DNA from: an uncultured Oscillospiraceae bacterium
GTDB taxonomy: Bacteria; Bacillota; Clostridia; Oscillospirales; Oscillospiraceae
Reading direction: 5' to 3'
Assembly (NCBI GenBank): GCA_947625285.1
Contig: CANQNS010000004.1
Coordinates: forward strand, 1 to 64,000
Length of the DNA: 64,000 nucleotides
This document shows positions 39,399 through 48,173 of this stretch, piece by piece. The first letter of the stretch is position 1; each line of letters begins with the position of its first letter. The notes below the pieces were generated by a model that made no database searches, had not been told where the DNA came from, and was given only the letters and a program-made list of their open reading frames with translations. The position numbers and the translations under genes are program-made.

Positions 39399-41927
39399 TT
39401 ACAGGCGTTTTTCCACGGTCAGTATGTTCTGTCCGTCCTTATACTGGTAGCGCACATCGTCCATGGACTTTTTCACCATGAAGATGCCCAGGCCGCCTAT
39501 CTGCCGCTCCTCCGCGGAGAGGGTCACGTCCGGGTCCGCCTTCGCCAAGGGATCGTAGGGCTTGCCGTGGTCGATGAAGGTGATCCGCACCGCCAGAGGC
39601 TCCTGGTCCACGTCCACCCGCACCGTCGCCGGGCCGGAGGGGTCGTAGGCATACCGGGCGATGTTGCTGAAAAGCTCGTCTATCGCCACGTCGATCTGCA
39701 TCTTGGCCTTCGCCGGGCAGTCCAGCTTCTCCAGCCGCTGGTCCACGAAGTCCGTCACCACCGGGATATTCTCCAGCGTGGCCTCCACCGTCATCTCGTT
39801 GGGATCGGATGCGCCCATCTTTTTCTTAAACTCCAAACACAGCATCGTGATATCGTCGAACTGGGGCGCGTCCCCCACGAAGGCATCGATGTCCGCCTTC
39901 ACCGCCGGCAGCAGCGCGTCCGGGGCGGCGTCCGCGTTCCGGTTCAGCACCGCCTCCAGCCGCTCCATGCCGTACAGCTCGTTATTGGCGTTGGTGGCCT
40001 CCGTCACGCCGTCCGTGTACTGGAAGATCGCGTCCCCCGGCTCCAGCGTCATGGTCCCCATCTTGTACCGGGTCCCCTCCATGCCCGCCAGCACGAACCC
40101 GGCCCGTATCTTCTCCGGCGTATACTTCCCCTCCCGCCGGATGAAGGGCATCTCATGGCCGGCGTTCACAAAGTTGAACTGGCCGGTCTCCAGGTCCAGC
40201 ACGCCCTCGAAGGCCGTGATGAACAGCTCCTCGCCGTTTCCTTCGCACAGAAGCTGGTTGACCTCCATGAACACCTCCCCCAAGTCCCGCCCCGGGGTGG
40301 TGTGGTCCTTGATGAGCGTCTTGCCTATCACCATGAACAGCGCCGCCGGCACGCCCTTGCCGGACACGTCCGCCATGACGATAGCCAGGTGGGTGTCGTC
40401 CACCATGAAGAAGTCGTAGAAGTCGCCGCCCACCTCCTTGGCCGGATTCATGGAGGCATAGATATCCACCTCCGGCCGGTCCGGGAAGGCCGGGAAGATG
40501 CAGGGCAGCATGGAGCTCTGGATGTGGGTGGCGATGTCCAGCTCCGCGCCGATGCGCTCCTTTTCCGCCGTCACCGCCGTCAGCCGGCGGATATGGTCGT
40601 TCAGATCGTCCAGCATCTTGTTGAAAGCGGACGCCAGGCCGCCGATCTCGTCCGTGGACTCCACGTCCACCTTCTTGTCCAGCTCCCCCTTGCCGATCCG
40701 CTCCACGTTCCGGGCCAGCTTCTGGATGGGCCGGGTGATGCTGCCGGACACGGCGAAGGAGATGATGATCACCACGATGCCCACCGCCGCAAAGAAGATG
40801 ATGAAGCCCTTCATGATGCCGGACAGGGTCTTCTGGGTGGTCTCCTGGGCCTGGTCGGTCATGGTGTCTATGGTCTGCTTCGTCTCCACGGCGGGGCGCA
40901 CCACCTCCGCCTTATCCACGCTGATGCACAGCCGCCACCCGGTCTGGCCCAGATAGTGCCAGGCCAGATAGCTGTCCACGCCGTCCAGCGTCAGGCCCAC
41001 CAGGCCGGCGGTGTTATCCATCAGCATATCCAGATCGCCGCTCTGGCCGTCCTCGTCCACATGGGCCGCCAGGTCCATGTCAAAGCCCTCCTCGAAATAC
41101 CGGGGGTGTGCGATCAGGGTCCCCGCCTTGTCGATCACGAAGGCATAGCCGCTCTCGCCGATCTTGGCGGTGGTGATCTCGTCCAGCAGGGCCTGCAGCT
41201 TCACGTCCGACGCCACCACGCCGATGAGTCCTCCGTCCTCATCGCAGAACGCCCGGGCGGCGGTGATGCAGGTGTTGCCATAGGAGTCCAGATATGTATC
41301 CAGCCAGACCGTCCTGCCGGGCTTGGCCGACGCCTGCTGGTACCAGCCGCGCTCCCGGGGGTCATAGGTGGGGTCATAGGAATTGGACCGGGAATACCGA
41401 TAGGACACGCCGCTCTCCGTACCGGCGTAGATGTTGTCCAGCAGGTCGTTTTCCTCCAGCAGCGGGCCGAAGATGGACTCGCAGTTGGACAGAAGCTCTA
41501 TCTCCCGGTCCAGCTCCGCCGTCTTTTTCACGCCGGGCGCCAGCATATACTTGGAGCTGGCCTGGCCGTCCACCGTCTCGTCCGGCAGGGGCAGCCCCCG
41601 GCCGCCGTACTGGTCCTCGTTGGCGTAAAGATACTCGATGTAGTCCGCCAGGGACGTTACCATCCGGCTGATCTCCGTCAGCTGGGCGTTGGAATACAAC
41701 GCCTGCTTCTGGGCGATACGCCCCAGATATTCCTCCGCCTGGGCCTGCAGGGCCTCCTGGCTGTTGTCGGAGGCGGTCAGGCCCAGGGTGATGTTGGTCT
41801 TTTGAAATTCGTCCGTCAGGTCCCCCATGGACAGGTAGGAGCTGACGAACACCACCAGCAGCGTGCCCAGGGACATTACCAGCACCACCAGCAGGATCTT
41901 GATACCGATCTTCATGTTCTTAAACAT
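39399..41927 (-). CDS. Cache-HAMP sensor SpoIIE/PP2C-type serine phosphatase with C-terminal RsbW-like HATPase
   Basis: 842 aa; YDPRERGWYQQA dCache; ITRPIQKLARNVERIGKGELDKKVDV HAMP; EVGGDFYDFFMVDDTHLAIVMADVSGKGVPAALFM SpoIIE; DELFSNIARYAY/DHGKPYDP/GGLGIFMVKK HATPase. Confidence 0.93.
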   Translation of the reverse strand: MFKNMKIGIKILLVVLVMSLGTLLVVFVSSYLSMGDLTDEFQKTNITLGLTASDNSQEALQAQAEEYLGRIAQKQALYSNAQLTEISRMVTSLADYIEYLYANEDQYGGRGLPLPDETVDGQASSKYMLAPGVKKTAELDREIELLSNCESIFGPLLEENDLLDNIYAGTESGVSYRYSRSNSYDPTYDPRERGWYQQASAKPGRTVWLDTYLDSYGNTCITAARAFCDEDGGLIGVVASDVKLQALLDEITTAKIGESGYAFVIDKAGTLIAHPRYFEEGFDMDLAAHVDEDGQSGDLDMLMDNTAGLVGLTLDGVDSYLAWHYLGQTGWRLCISVDKAEVVRPAVETKQTIDTMTDQAQETTQKTLSGIMKGFIIFFAAVGIVVIIISFAVSGSITRPIQKLARNVERIGKGELDKKVDVESTDEIGGLASAFNKMLDDLNDHIRRLTAVTAEKERIGAELDIATHIQSSMLPCIFPAFPDRPEVDIYASMNPAKEVGGDFYDFFMVDDTHLAIVMADVSGKGVPAALFMVIGKTLIKDHTTPGRDLGEVFMEVNQLLCEGNGEELFITAFEGVLDLETGQFNFVNAGHEMPFIRREGKYTPEKIRAGFVLAGMEGTRYKMGTMTLEPGDAIFQYTDGVTEATNANNELYGMERLEAVLNRNADAAPDALLPAVKADIDAFVGDAPQFDDITMLCLEFKKKMGASDPNEMTVEATLENIPVVTDFVDQRLEKLDCPAKAKMQIDVAIDELFSNIARYAYDPSGPATVRVDVDQEPLAVRITFIDHGKPYDPLAKADPDVTLSAEERQIGGLGIFMVKKSMDDVRYQYKDGQNILTVEKRL

Positions 41928-42870
41928 CGTCTTCCTCCTCCCCGGCAGTCCTCCATGCGGACAGTAGGATGTCCTCTACCATGTCCTCATACCGCACCCC
42001 GGAATAGGCCGCCTCCCGGGGCATCAGGCTCCCACGCTTCAGGCCGGGGACCGCGTTGATCTCCAGCACGTAAAACGCGCCGGCGTCCCGGGCCGACATG
42101 AAGTCCACCCGGCCCACGCCTCTGGCCCCGGTGATCTTGAATACCTTCTCCGCCGTCCGCTCCATCTCGCGCAGGAGCTTTTCGTCCAGCTCTGGCGGCT
42201 CCACGCCGTACTCGCCGGTGAAGAGGGTCAGGTCGTTTTGCTTTTCCACTTTCTCGCCGGAGAGGGTCTCCACACCCTCCACGCACTTGAGCGTGACCAG
42301 CTTTCCGTCCTTCTCAAAAAGCCCCACCGTGTAAAAGTCCCCGTCGATGAACTCCTCTAAAAGAATGGGGTCGTCATACTGGAACACGTGGGCTATCTTC
42401 CCCAGGTCCTCCGGCGAGCGTATCAGCTCGATGCCGAAGCTGCCCCCCTGGGTGGGGGCCTTCGCCACGAAGGGATAGCCGAAGCCGCTGTAGTCGAACT
42501 CTCCCCTCTCATACTGCTCTTTGGACAGGATCGTCCACCGGGGCGTGGGGACGCCGCAGCGGTCGAAAAGGAGCTTGCAGAGGATCTTGTCGTTGATGAG
42601 GGCCGCCGCCCGGGCGCCGCTGCCCGTAAAAGGGATGCCCTCATGCTCCAGCATGGCCTGCAATGTGCCGTCGCCGTGGTGCTTGCCCTGTACGCAGAGA
42701 TACACGATATCCGCCTTCTCCCGGCGCAGGGTCTGGACCATATCCCGCCCAAACTCCAGCATACACACGTCGTAGCCCTTGTCCCGCAGGACCTCCTCGA
42801 TCGACCTGGCGTTCTTGGCGGAGGCCATGGCCTCGCTGGACCAGCCGCCGTATACGATAGCGATCTTCAT
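41920..42870 (-). CDS. ATP-grasp ligase, D-alanine--D-alanine ligase family (divergent)
   Basis: 316 aa; IPFTGSGARAAALINDKILCKLLFDRCGVPTP; FVAKAPTQGGSFGIELI; RVDFMSARDAGAFYVLEINAVPGL. Confidence 0.85.
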   Translation of the reverse strand: MKIAIVYGGWSSEAMASAKNARSIEEVLRDKGYDVCMLEFGRDMVQTLRREKADIVYLCVQGKHHGDGTLQAMLEHEGIPFTGSGARAAALINDKILCKLLFDRCGVPTPRWTILSKEQYERGEFDYSGFGYPFVAKAPTQGGSFGIELIRSPEDLGKIAHVFQYDDPILLEEFIDGDFYTVGLFEKDGKLVTLKCVEGVETLSGEKVEKQNDLTLFTGEYGVEPPELDEKLLREMERTAEKVFKITGARGVGRVDFMSARDAGAFYVLEINAVPGLKRGSLMPREAAYSGVRYEDMVEDILLSAWRTAGEEEDDV

Positions 42871-44768
42871 GCTCTCACTCTCCTTCTTCCGCCCAGGGCC
42901 TCGGTCAGCACATAGCAGACCACCGCCGCCAGAAACAGCGCGCCCATGGCCGTCAATCCACGCTCATAGCCCAGCAGGATCACCACCGAATAGGCGGTGG
43001 GGCCCAGCATCTCGGTGATCTTCTTCAAAAAGCTCAGACAGGACAGGCTCCGGCCAGAATTCATGCTGGCGATGGCCGGCATCGCCAGAAAATAGTTGTT
43101 CTGCGCGCCGAACCCAAAGCTGTCCGCCACACCCAGAAACACCACCGCCGCCAGCGACGCCGCCATGCCTCCCACCAGGCCCGCGGTGAGCAGACCCACG
43201 GAGAAGACGACGTTATAGGCGATGTTCGCCCAGATGAGGTTTTGGGACTTGTCGATGATCTTTGCCGACAGCCACGGCCCCAGGTAGACGATGAGCAGCC
43301 CGTAGACCAGTTGGGCACGGCCCACGTCGGACACGGTCCGGCCTATGCTCTCATAATACAGCGGCAGATAGTAGCTCAGATAGGACCCCACGATGCAGGA
43401 CGGGGCGATCATGAACACGGAGAAGGACACGATCTGCAGCTTCTCCCGGACACGCAGGCCGCTCCGCTCCCGCTTCTCCACCGGCTGCTCGTTTTTGGGC
43501 AGCACGGCGTTCTCCATCCGGATGATGAACGCGCTGCACAGCACGGTCAGCACCGTCGCCATCAGAAACACGTTCCGGTAACCGAACCGCTCCGCCAGGA
43601 TGGACCCCAGCGCCGAGCCGCAGTTCATGCCGGCATAGAGCCCGGCGTTGAGCATGGAAAAGCCCCAGGTCTTCTCCCTCTCGCTCCGGCCGAACAGCGC
43701 AAGATTCCGCAGCGTCATCCAGCAAAAGCCGTACCCCAGTCCCACCACGGCACGCGCCGCGATGAATACCAGAAGCTCCCCGGACATGGCGCTGAGAAAC
43801 GTGCCCGCCGCCACCAGGACAAGTCCCGCCATGAACGGCAGCTTCCACCCCTTGCGCGTCAAAAGCTCCGTGGCCGCGAATATCGCCACGCAGGTGAGCA
43901 GCGTCTCCGCGGACTGGGGCATGCCCGCCGCCATGTTCGCGTCCATCCCGAACAGCGTCGAGTGAAGCTGCTTTGCCATGATGGGGATGAAGGCCGCGGA
44001 GAGCCGGGAGGCAAAGTAAAATAGAAACGCCGTCTGCCGCACGAAGTACAGCGCGGCCGGCTGGCCCTTCGTCTCCCGGCTCTTGCGGGTCACCAGGCCG
44101 ATCATGCCCCACACCATCTCCACGGAGAAAAACACGGATATTACCAGCGTAGTCAGCAGATCCAGCCAGATGGAGAATATCTGCCGCGTCCTGTATTGCT
44201 CGTTGACCCAGAACACGACCTGGGAGTCGTTGATGAAGGGGAATTCATACCGCTGCATCCCCTCTTTGCCCGCCAGCAGCGACGCCCCGGTGGACACGCG
44301 GGTGTTCCCCTCGCTGTCGATGATATACACGCCCTCGCAGCTGGAGCTGGACCGCACGGTCTCGTCCAGGATCTCGTCGATCTCATCGCTGTCCCCGGCG
44401 GTCTCCAGGCGGTTTATCATCCGGCGCATATCGCCGTACATCTCATAGCGCAGCTGCTGGTCCTTCTGGGAATACGAGGCGAAGGAGAACGCCAGCAGGA
44501 TGACGACCAGCACCGACACCATCATCGCCAGGATGTTGCCGCTCTCCACCTCGCCGTAAACGTTCAGCGCCGGGCCCTTGATGAAAAACACCGCGATCGT
44601 CACGATAGCCGCCCCGCCCAGAACGAAGATGCACAGGCGCAGCATCTGCTGCACGCCCCCGCTCTCGTTCATGTTCAATATCCACAGAAAAAACAGGTCG
44701 ATCATGATGACCGCCACGGAGCCGATCAGCAGCGACAGCCTTGTTCTCTTGTTTTGTTCGTGTTCCAC
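42867..44768 (-). CDS. MFS transporter fused to N-terminal membrane-bound extracytoplasmic sensor-like domain
   Basis: 633 aa; 3 N-terminal TMs, Cache-like EGVYIIDSEGNTRVST segment, then MFS (GLGYGFCWMTLRNLALFG, GLYAGMNCGSALGSILAERFGYR). Confidence 0.8.
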   Translation of the reverse strand: MEHEQNKRTRLSLLIGSVAVIMIDLFFLWILNMNESGGVQQMLRLCIFVLGGAAIVTIAVFFIKGPALNVYGEVESGNILAMMVSVLVVILLAFSFASYSQKDQQLRYEMYGDMRRMINRLETAGDSDEIDEILDETVRSSSSCEGVYIIDSEGNTRVSTGASLLAGKEGMQRYEFPFINDSQVVFWVNEQYRTRQIFSIWLDLLTTLVISVFFSVEMVWGMIGLVTRKSRETKGQPAALYFVRQTAFLFYFASRLSAAFIPIMAKQLHSTLFGMDANMAAGMPQSAETLLTCVAIFAATELLTRKGWKLPFMAGLVLVAAGTFLSAMSGELLVFIAARAVVGLGYGFCWMTLRNLALFGRSEREKTWGFSMLNAGLYAGMNCGSALGSILAERFGYRNVFLMATVLTVLCSAFIIRMENAVLPKNEQPVEKRERSGLRVREKLQIVSFSVFMIAPSCIVGSYLSYYLPLYYESIGRTVSDVGRAQLVYGLLIVYLGPWLSAKIIDKSQNLIWANIAYNVVFSVGLLTAGLVGGMAASLAAVVFLGVADSFGFGAQNNYFLAMPAIASMNSGRSLSCLSFLKKITEMLGPTAYSVVILLGYERGLTAMGALFLAAVVCYVLTEALGGRRRVRA

Positions 44769-44783
44769 TGTCCCGTTCTACGG

Positions 44784-45083
44784 TCAGCTCTCGATGGTCA
44801 GGATATCCGCGAAGCCCGTGACCTCGAAGATCTCATTGATGGTCTCGTTCACGTTTTTGATCACCATGGACCCCTGCTTGTTCATGACCTTCTGGGCGCT
44901 CAGCAGCACCCGCAGGCCCGCCGAGGACAGGTACTCCAGCCCCGCCAGATCCAGCGTCAGCTCCGTGACGCCGTTTATGCTCTGCTTCAGCTCCGCCTCC
45001 AGCTGGGGGGCGGTGGTGGTGTCCAGCCGGCCGGCCAGGGCCAGGTCCAGATGGGAACCGTTCTGATTTTTCGTGATAGTCAT
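44784..45083 (-). CDS. STAS-domain anti-sigma factor antagonist
   Basis: 99 aa; GRLDTTTAPQLEAEL; LDLAGLEYLSSAGLRVLLSAQKVM phosphoacceptor loop. Confidence 0.93.
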   Translation of the reverse strand: MTITKNQNGSHLDLALAGRLDTTTAPQLEAELKQSINGVTELTLDLAGLEYLSSAGLRVLLSAQKVMNKQGSMVIKNVNETINEIFEVTGFADILTIES

Positions 45084-45117
45084 CGTTTTCTTCCTCCTTG
45101 TTTTTTCGTGACAGTTT

Positions 45118-46524
45118 TTAATGCGTTACAAAGAACATGACGGTAAAGAGCGCCGCGATCACCCATGTTCCCGCTTTTACGTTCTTTGCCTTTCCGGTAA
45201 ACACGCTGATAAGCGTATAAGAGATCACGCCGAAGGCAATGCCGTAAGAAATATTGTAGGTCAGAGGCATGATCGCCAAAGTGAGAAACGCCGGGACCGC
45301 GTCCTCTGTTTTCAGCCAGTCTATATCTCTGGCGCAGTTCATCATCATGATCCCCACATAGATGAGCGCCGCCGCCGTCGCACATCCCGGTACGAGCATC
45401 GCGATCGGGCTCAAAAACATGCTGATGAAAAACAGCGCCCCCGTCACCATGGCGGCCATGCCCGTCTTGCCGCCCTCAGCGATGCCCGCGGAGGCCTCCA
45501 CATAAGAGCTCACCGTGGAGGTGCCGCAGACCGCGCCGGCCGTGGTGGCTATGGCGTCGGCCAGCATCGCCTTGTCCATGTTGGGCACTTCCCCTTTTTC
45601 GGTCAGAAGATCTCCTCTGGCGCAGGCTCCGTACAGGGTGCCGATGGTATCGAACATATCCACCAGGCAGAACGCCAGCGCAGTCGTTGCGATCAACAGG
45701 GCAAGCTCCACCCCGCTGTGATCGGCCAGATAGGGAGAAAAATCAAAGCCCTCCGTAAAGACCTTGCCGAACGCGTACCTGCCAAAGTCCCTGAACGCCG
45801 CGAACGGGTTGAAACTCAAATTTTCTGTAAAACCATTATAAAATCCGGGAATGGTAAAAGCAAGCAGATAATACAGCGCCGTTCCCCCCAGAATGCCCCA
45901 GAGCACAGAGCCCTTCACCCGCTTGCATGTCAATACCGCGATCGCGGTCAAAGCGGAGATCGTGACGAGCATGGGCATGATATCCCCCCACGCCACGTTT
46001 CCGGAGAGCAGATTGAAGGAGGCAAGGCTGACATAGGTGGATGCATCCGCCACCACGATCCCGGAATCCTTCAGCCCGATGAAGGCGATAAACAGCCCGA
46101 CCCCCGCGGGGATCGAAACCCGCACCGCCGTCGGGATCGCCTCGAATACTTTCTTTCGCAGTCCTGTCACCGTGAGCAGGATGAACAGGACCCCGTCCAG
46201 CAAAACGAGCACCAGGGCATTGGCATAGCTGAGCCCAAAGCCGAAACACACCGTATAGACAAAGAAGGCATTGGCGCCCATGGCGGACGCCTGGGCCAGC
46301 GGCAGATTCGCCAGCAGCCCGATCAGCACCGTCCCGATACAGGCGGAGATCGCCGTCGCGATATAGATGGCGTTGTAGGACACCCCCGGCAGCTCCGCAA
46401 ACATTCGGGAATTGACCATGAGGATATACGCCATGGTCATAAAGGTCGTGACCCCCGCCAGCACTTCCGTTTTCACGGTGGAGCCGGCTTCCTTTACATG
46501 AAATCTTTTCTCCAGTGATAACAT
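45118..46524 (-). CDS. NCS2-family (AzgA/PbuG-like) permease
   Basis: 468 aa; TVKTEVLAGVTTFMTMAYILMVN; MGANAFFVYTVCFGFG; STVSSYVEASAGIAEGGKTGMAA. Confidence 0.9.
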   Translation of the reverse strand: MLSLEKRFHVKEAGSTVKTEVLAGVTTFMTMAYILMVNSRMFAELPGVSYNAIYIATAISACIGTVLIGLLANLPLAQASAMGANAFFVYTVCFGFGLSYANALVLVLLDGVLFILLTVTGLRKKVFEAIPTAVRVSIPAGVGLFIAFIGLKDSGIVVADASTYVSLASFNLLSGNVAWGDIMPMLVTISALTAIAVLTCKRVKGSVLWGILGGTALYYLLAFTIPGFYNGFTENLSFNPFAAFRDFGRYAFGKVFTEGFDFSPYLADHSGVELALLIATTALAFCLVDMFDTIGTLYGACARGDLLTEKGEVPNMDKAMLADAIATTAGAVCGTSTVSSYVEASAGIAEGGKTGMAAMVTGALFFISMFLSPIAMLVPGCATAAALIYVGIMMMNCARDIDWLKTEDAVPAFLTLAIMPLTYNISYGIAFGVISYTLISVFTGKAKNVKAGTWVIAALFTVMFFVTH

Positions 46525-46573
46525 CTGTCCTTGCTCCTCTCTTTCTTTTTAAAATGATATCGTTTTTCCATTT

Positions 46574-48160
46574 TCACGTCTGGCTTCTCAGGGTATCCAC
46601 GTCCAGCATCTCCAGCGAGCCGCCCAGGTCCGTCAGCGCCATCTGCAGGCAGAACAGGTTCGCCGCCGTGGCGAGAAACTCCAAGATCACGTTCAGGGCC
46701 GTCATGACGGCCACGGCCTCCATAGGCACGCCCAGCTGGGTGAACAGCAGCGTGTAGCACGTGAGAGCCGCCCCCGGCACCGGCGGGGCCGCGACGGCCA
46801 GCATCACGCAGATGAAAAGCGCCGTCAGCAGCCACGTGGGAGTGATGGACACGCCGTATATCTCCGCCATGCACAGACCTGCCGCCAGAAACAGCACCGC
46901 TGCGCCGGGCATGTATATGACCTGCCCCAAGGGGATGCCGAAGCGGGTGATCTTCTCGTGGATGCCCAGCCGCTTTTCGCAGCACTCCTGGTTGGTGGGA
47001 AAGGCCGCCACGGAGGACGCGGTGCTCAGGCCGATGAGGAAGGTGGGCATGGTCTTTTTGAGCACCGTCATGGGCCGGACCTTCCACCGCAGGCACACCA
47101 GCGCAAGGCTGCATACCATCATCACCGCCGTGCCCAGGACTATGACGGGGATGATCTTATAGGACCGGGCCAGGAGCCGGAACCCGTCCCCCAGGAACAT
47201 CTTGAAGACGCTGCCGAACACGAACACGGGAACCAGGGAGCTGACCGCCTCCATGATGAGCTGGACCACGTAGTTGGACTGCTCCACGAACGTGGCCGCC
47301 ACGGAGACCTTCTCCCCCAACAGCAGCAGCGCTATGCCGATGAGCACCGCCACGAAGATGATCTGCAGGGGGTTGCCCTCCGTGAAGGGGGTGAAGAAGT
47401 TGGCGGGCACGATATCCAGCACCATATCCATCAGCTCCGACGGGTCGAAGGCCTGGCCGCCCCCCGCGGCTATGGGGAAGAAGGGCACCACAGCCGCCCC
47501 CGCGATGATCCCCAATACGACGGTCAACAAAATGAGCTTGGTGATCATCCGCTTGCCGATGCGGCCGAAGGAGGCCACGTCCCCCATGCAGCAGATGCCC
47601 CATGTCACCGACAGGAATATCATGGGCCCGGATATGGCGGTGAGAAGGCCCATGAAGGTATTGAAAACAGGCGTCACCACCTTATCCGAGATCACCAGCC
47701 GTACTGTCTCCGGCAAAAGCCTGCACAGATAGCCCAACACCACCGCCAGTACCAGGGCGGCGGCCAGGGAGCCCATGAGGGAACGCTTTTTCCGCTTGGG
47801 GGTGAACAGGACGCGGTTGGTCCCGTCCTTGTACTGCCACAGGGGCGCCAGGCCCATCTGGGCCATCATGCCCGTCAGCGCGCCGCTGTCTGGCTGGTCG
47901 GATTCAGACAGGGGGTCCAGGGACGGGCCGGGCACGGCGAGCTCCACCCGCGGGGCGCGGAAACGCCGGCGGCAGCGAAGGCCGAACCCCTCCGCCGTCC
48001 CCTCGTCCCGATAGCGCAGCAGCGCTTCCTCCAGGGCCAGCCGGACCCGGAGGGCGTCTTTCCGCTCCACTTTGGCGGCCGTAAGGAAGCTGTAAGCCGC
48101 CTCCCCGGCGTCGTCGATGCCGGACCCTGTCAGTTCATATCTCGCTTCTGTGTTTTCCAT
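46574..48160 (-). CDS. Dicarboxylate/amino acid:cation symporter (DAACS/SDF) with N-terminal degenerate RsbW-like HATPase module
   Basis: 528 aa; aa 1-126 ALRVRLALEEALLRYRD...LWQYKDGTNRVLF; then SDF core FLIGLSTASSVAAFPTNQECCEKRLGI. Confidence 0.85.
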   Translation of the reverse strand: MENTEARYELTGSGIDDAGEAAYSFLTAAKVERKDALRVRLALEEALLRYRDEGTAEGFGLRCRRRFRAPRVELAVPGPSLDPLSESDQPDSGALTGMMAQMGLAPLWQYKDGTNRVLFTPKRKKRSLMGSLAAALVLAVVLGYLCRLLPETVRLVISDKVVTPVFNTFMGLLTAISGPMIFLSVTWGICCMGDVASFGRIGKRMITKLILLTVVLGIIAGAAVVPFFPIAAGGGQAFDPSELMDMVLDIVPANFFTPFTEGNPLQIIFVAVLIGIALLLLGEKVSVAATFVEQSNYVVQLIMEAVSSLVPVFVFGSVFKMFLGDGFRLLARSYKIIPVIVLGTAVMMVCSLALVCLRWKVRPMTVLKKTMPTFLIGLSTASSVAAFPTNQECCEKRLGIHEKITRFGIPLGQVIYMPGAAVLFLAAGLCMAEIYGVSITPTWLLTALFICVMLAVAAPPVPGAALTCYTLLFTQLGVPMEAVAVMTALNVILEFLATAANLFCLQMALTDLGGSLEMLDVDTLRSQT

Positions 48161-48173
48161 AGGTCATTTCTCA

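Noticed and set aside
39300-42059. 919-aa plus-strand ORF opposite the SpoIIE phosphatase gene
   Set aside because: Shadow ORF; composition typical of reverse-complement translation and no motifs.
46525-46573. Possible purine riboswitch upstream of the AzgA-like NCS2 permease
   Set aside because: The 49-bp gap is too short and shows no aptamer-like conserved core.
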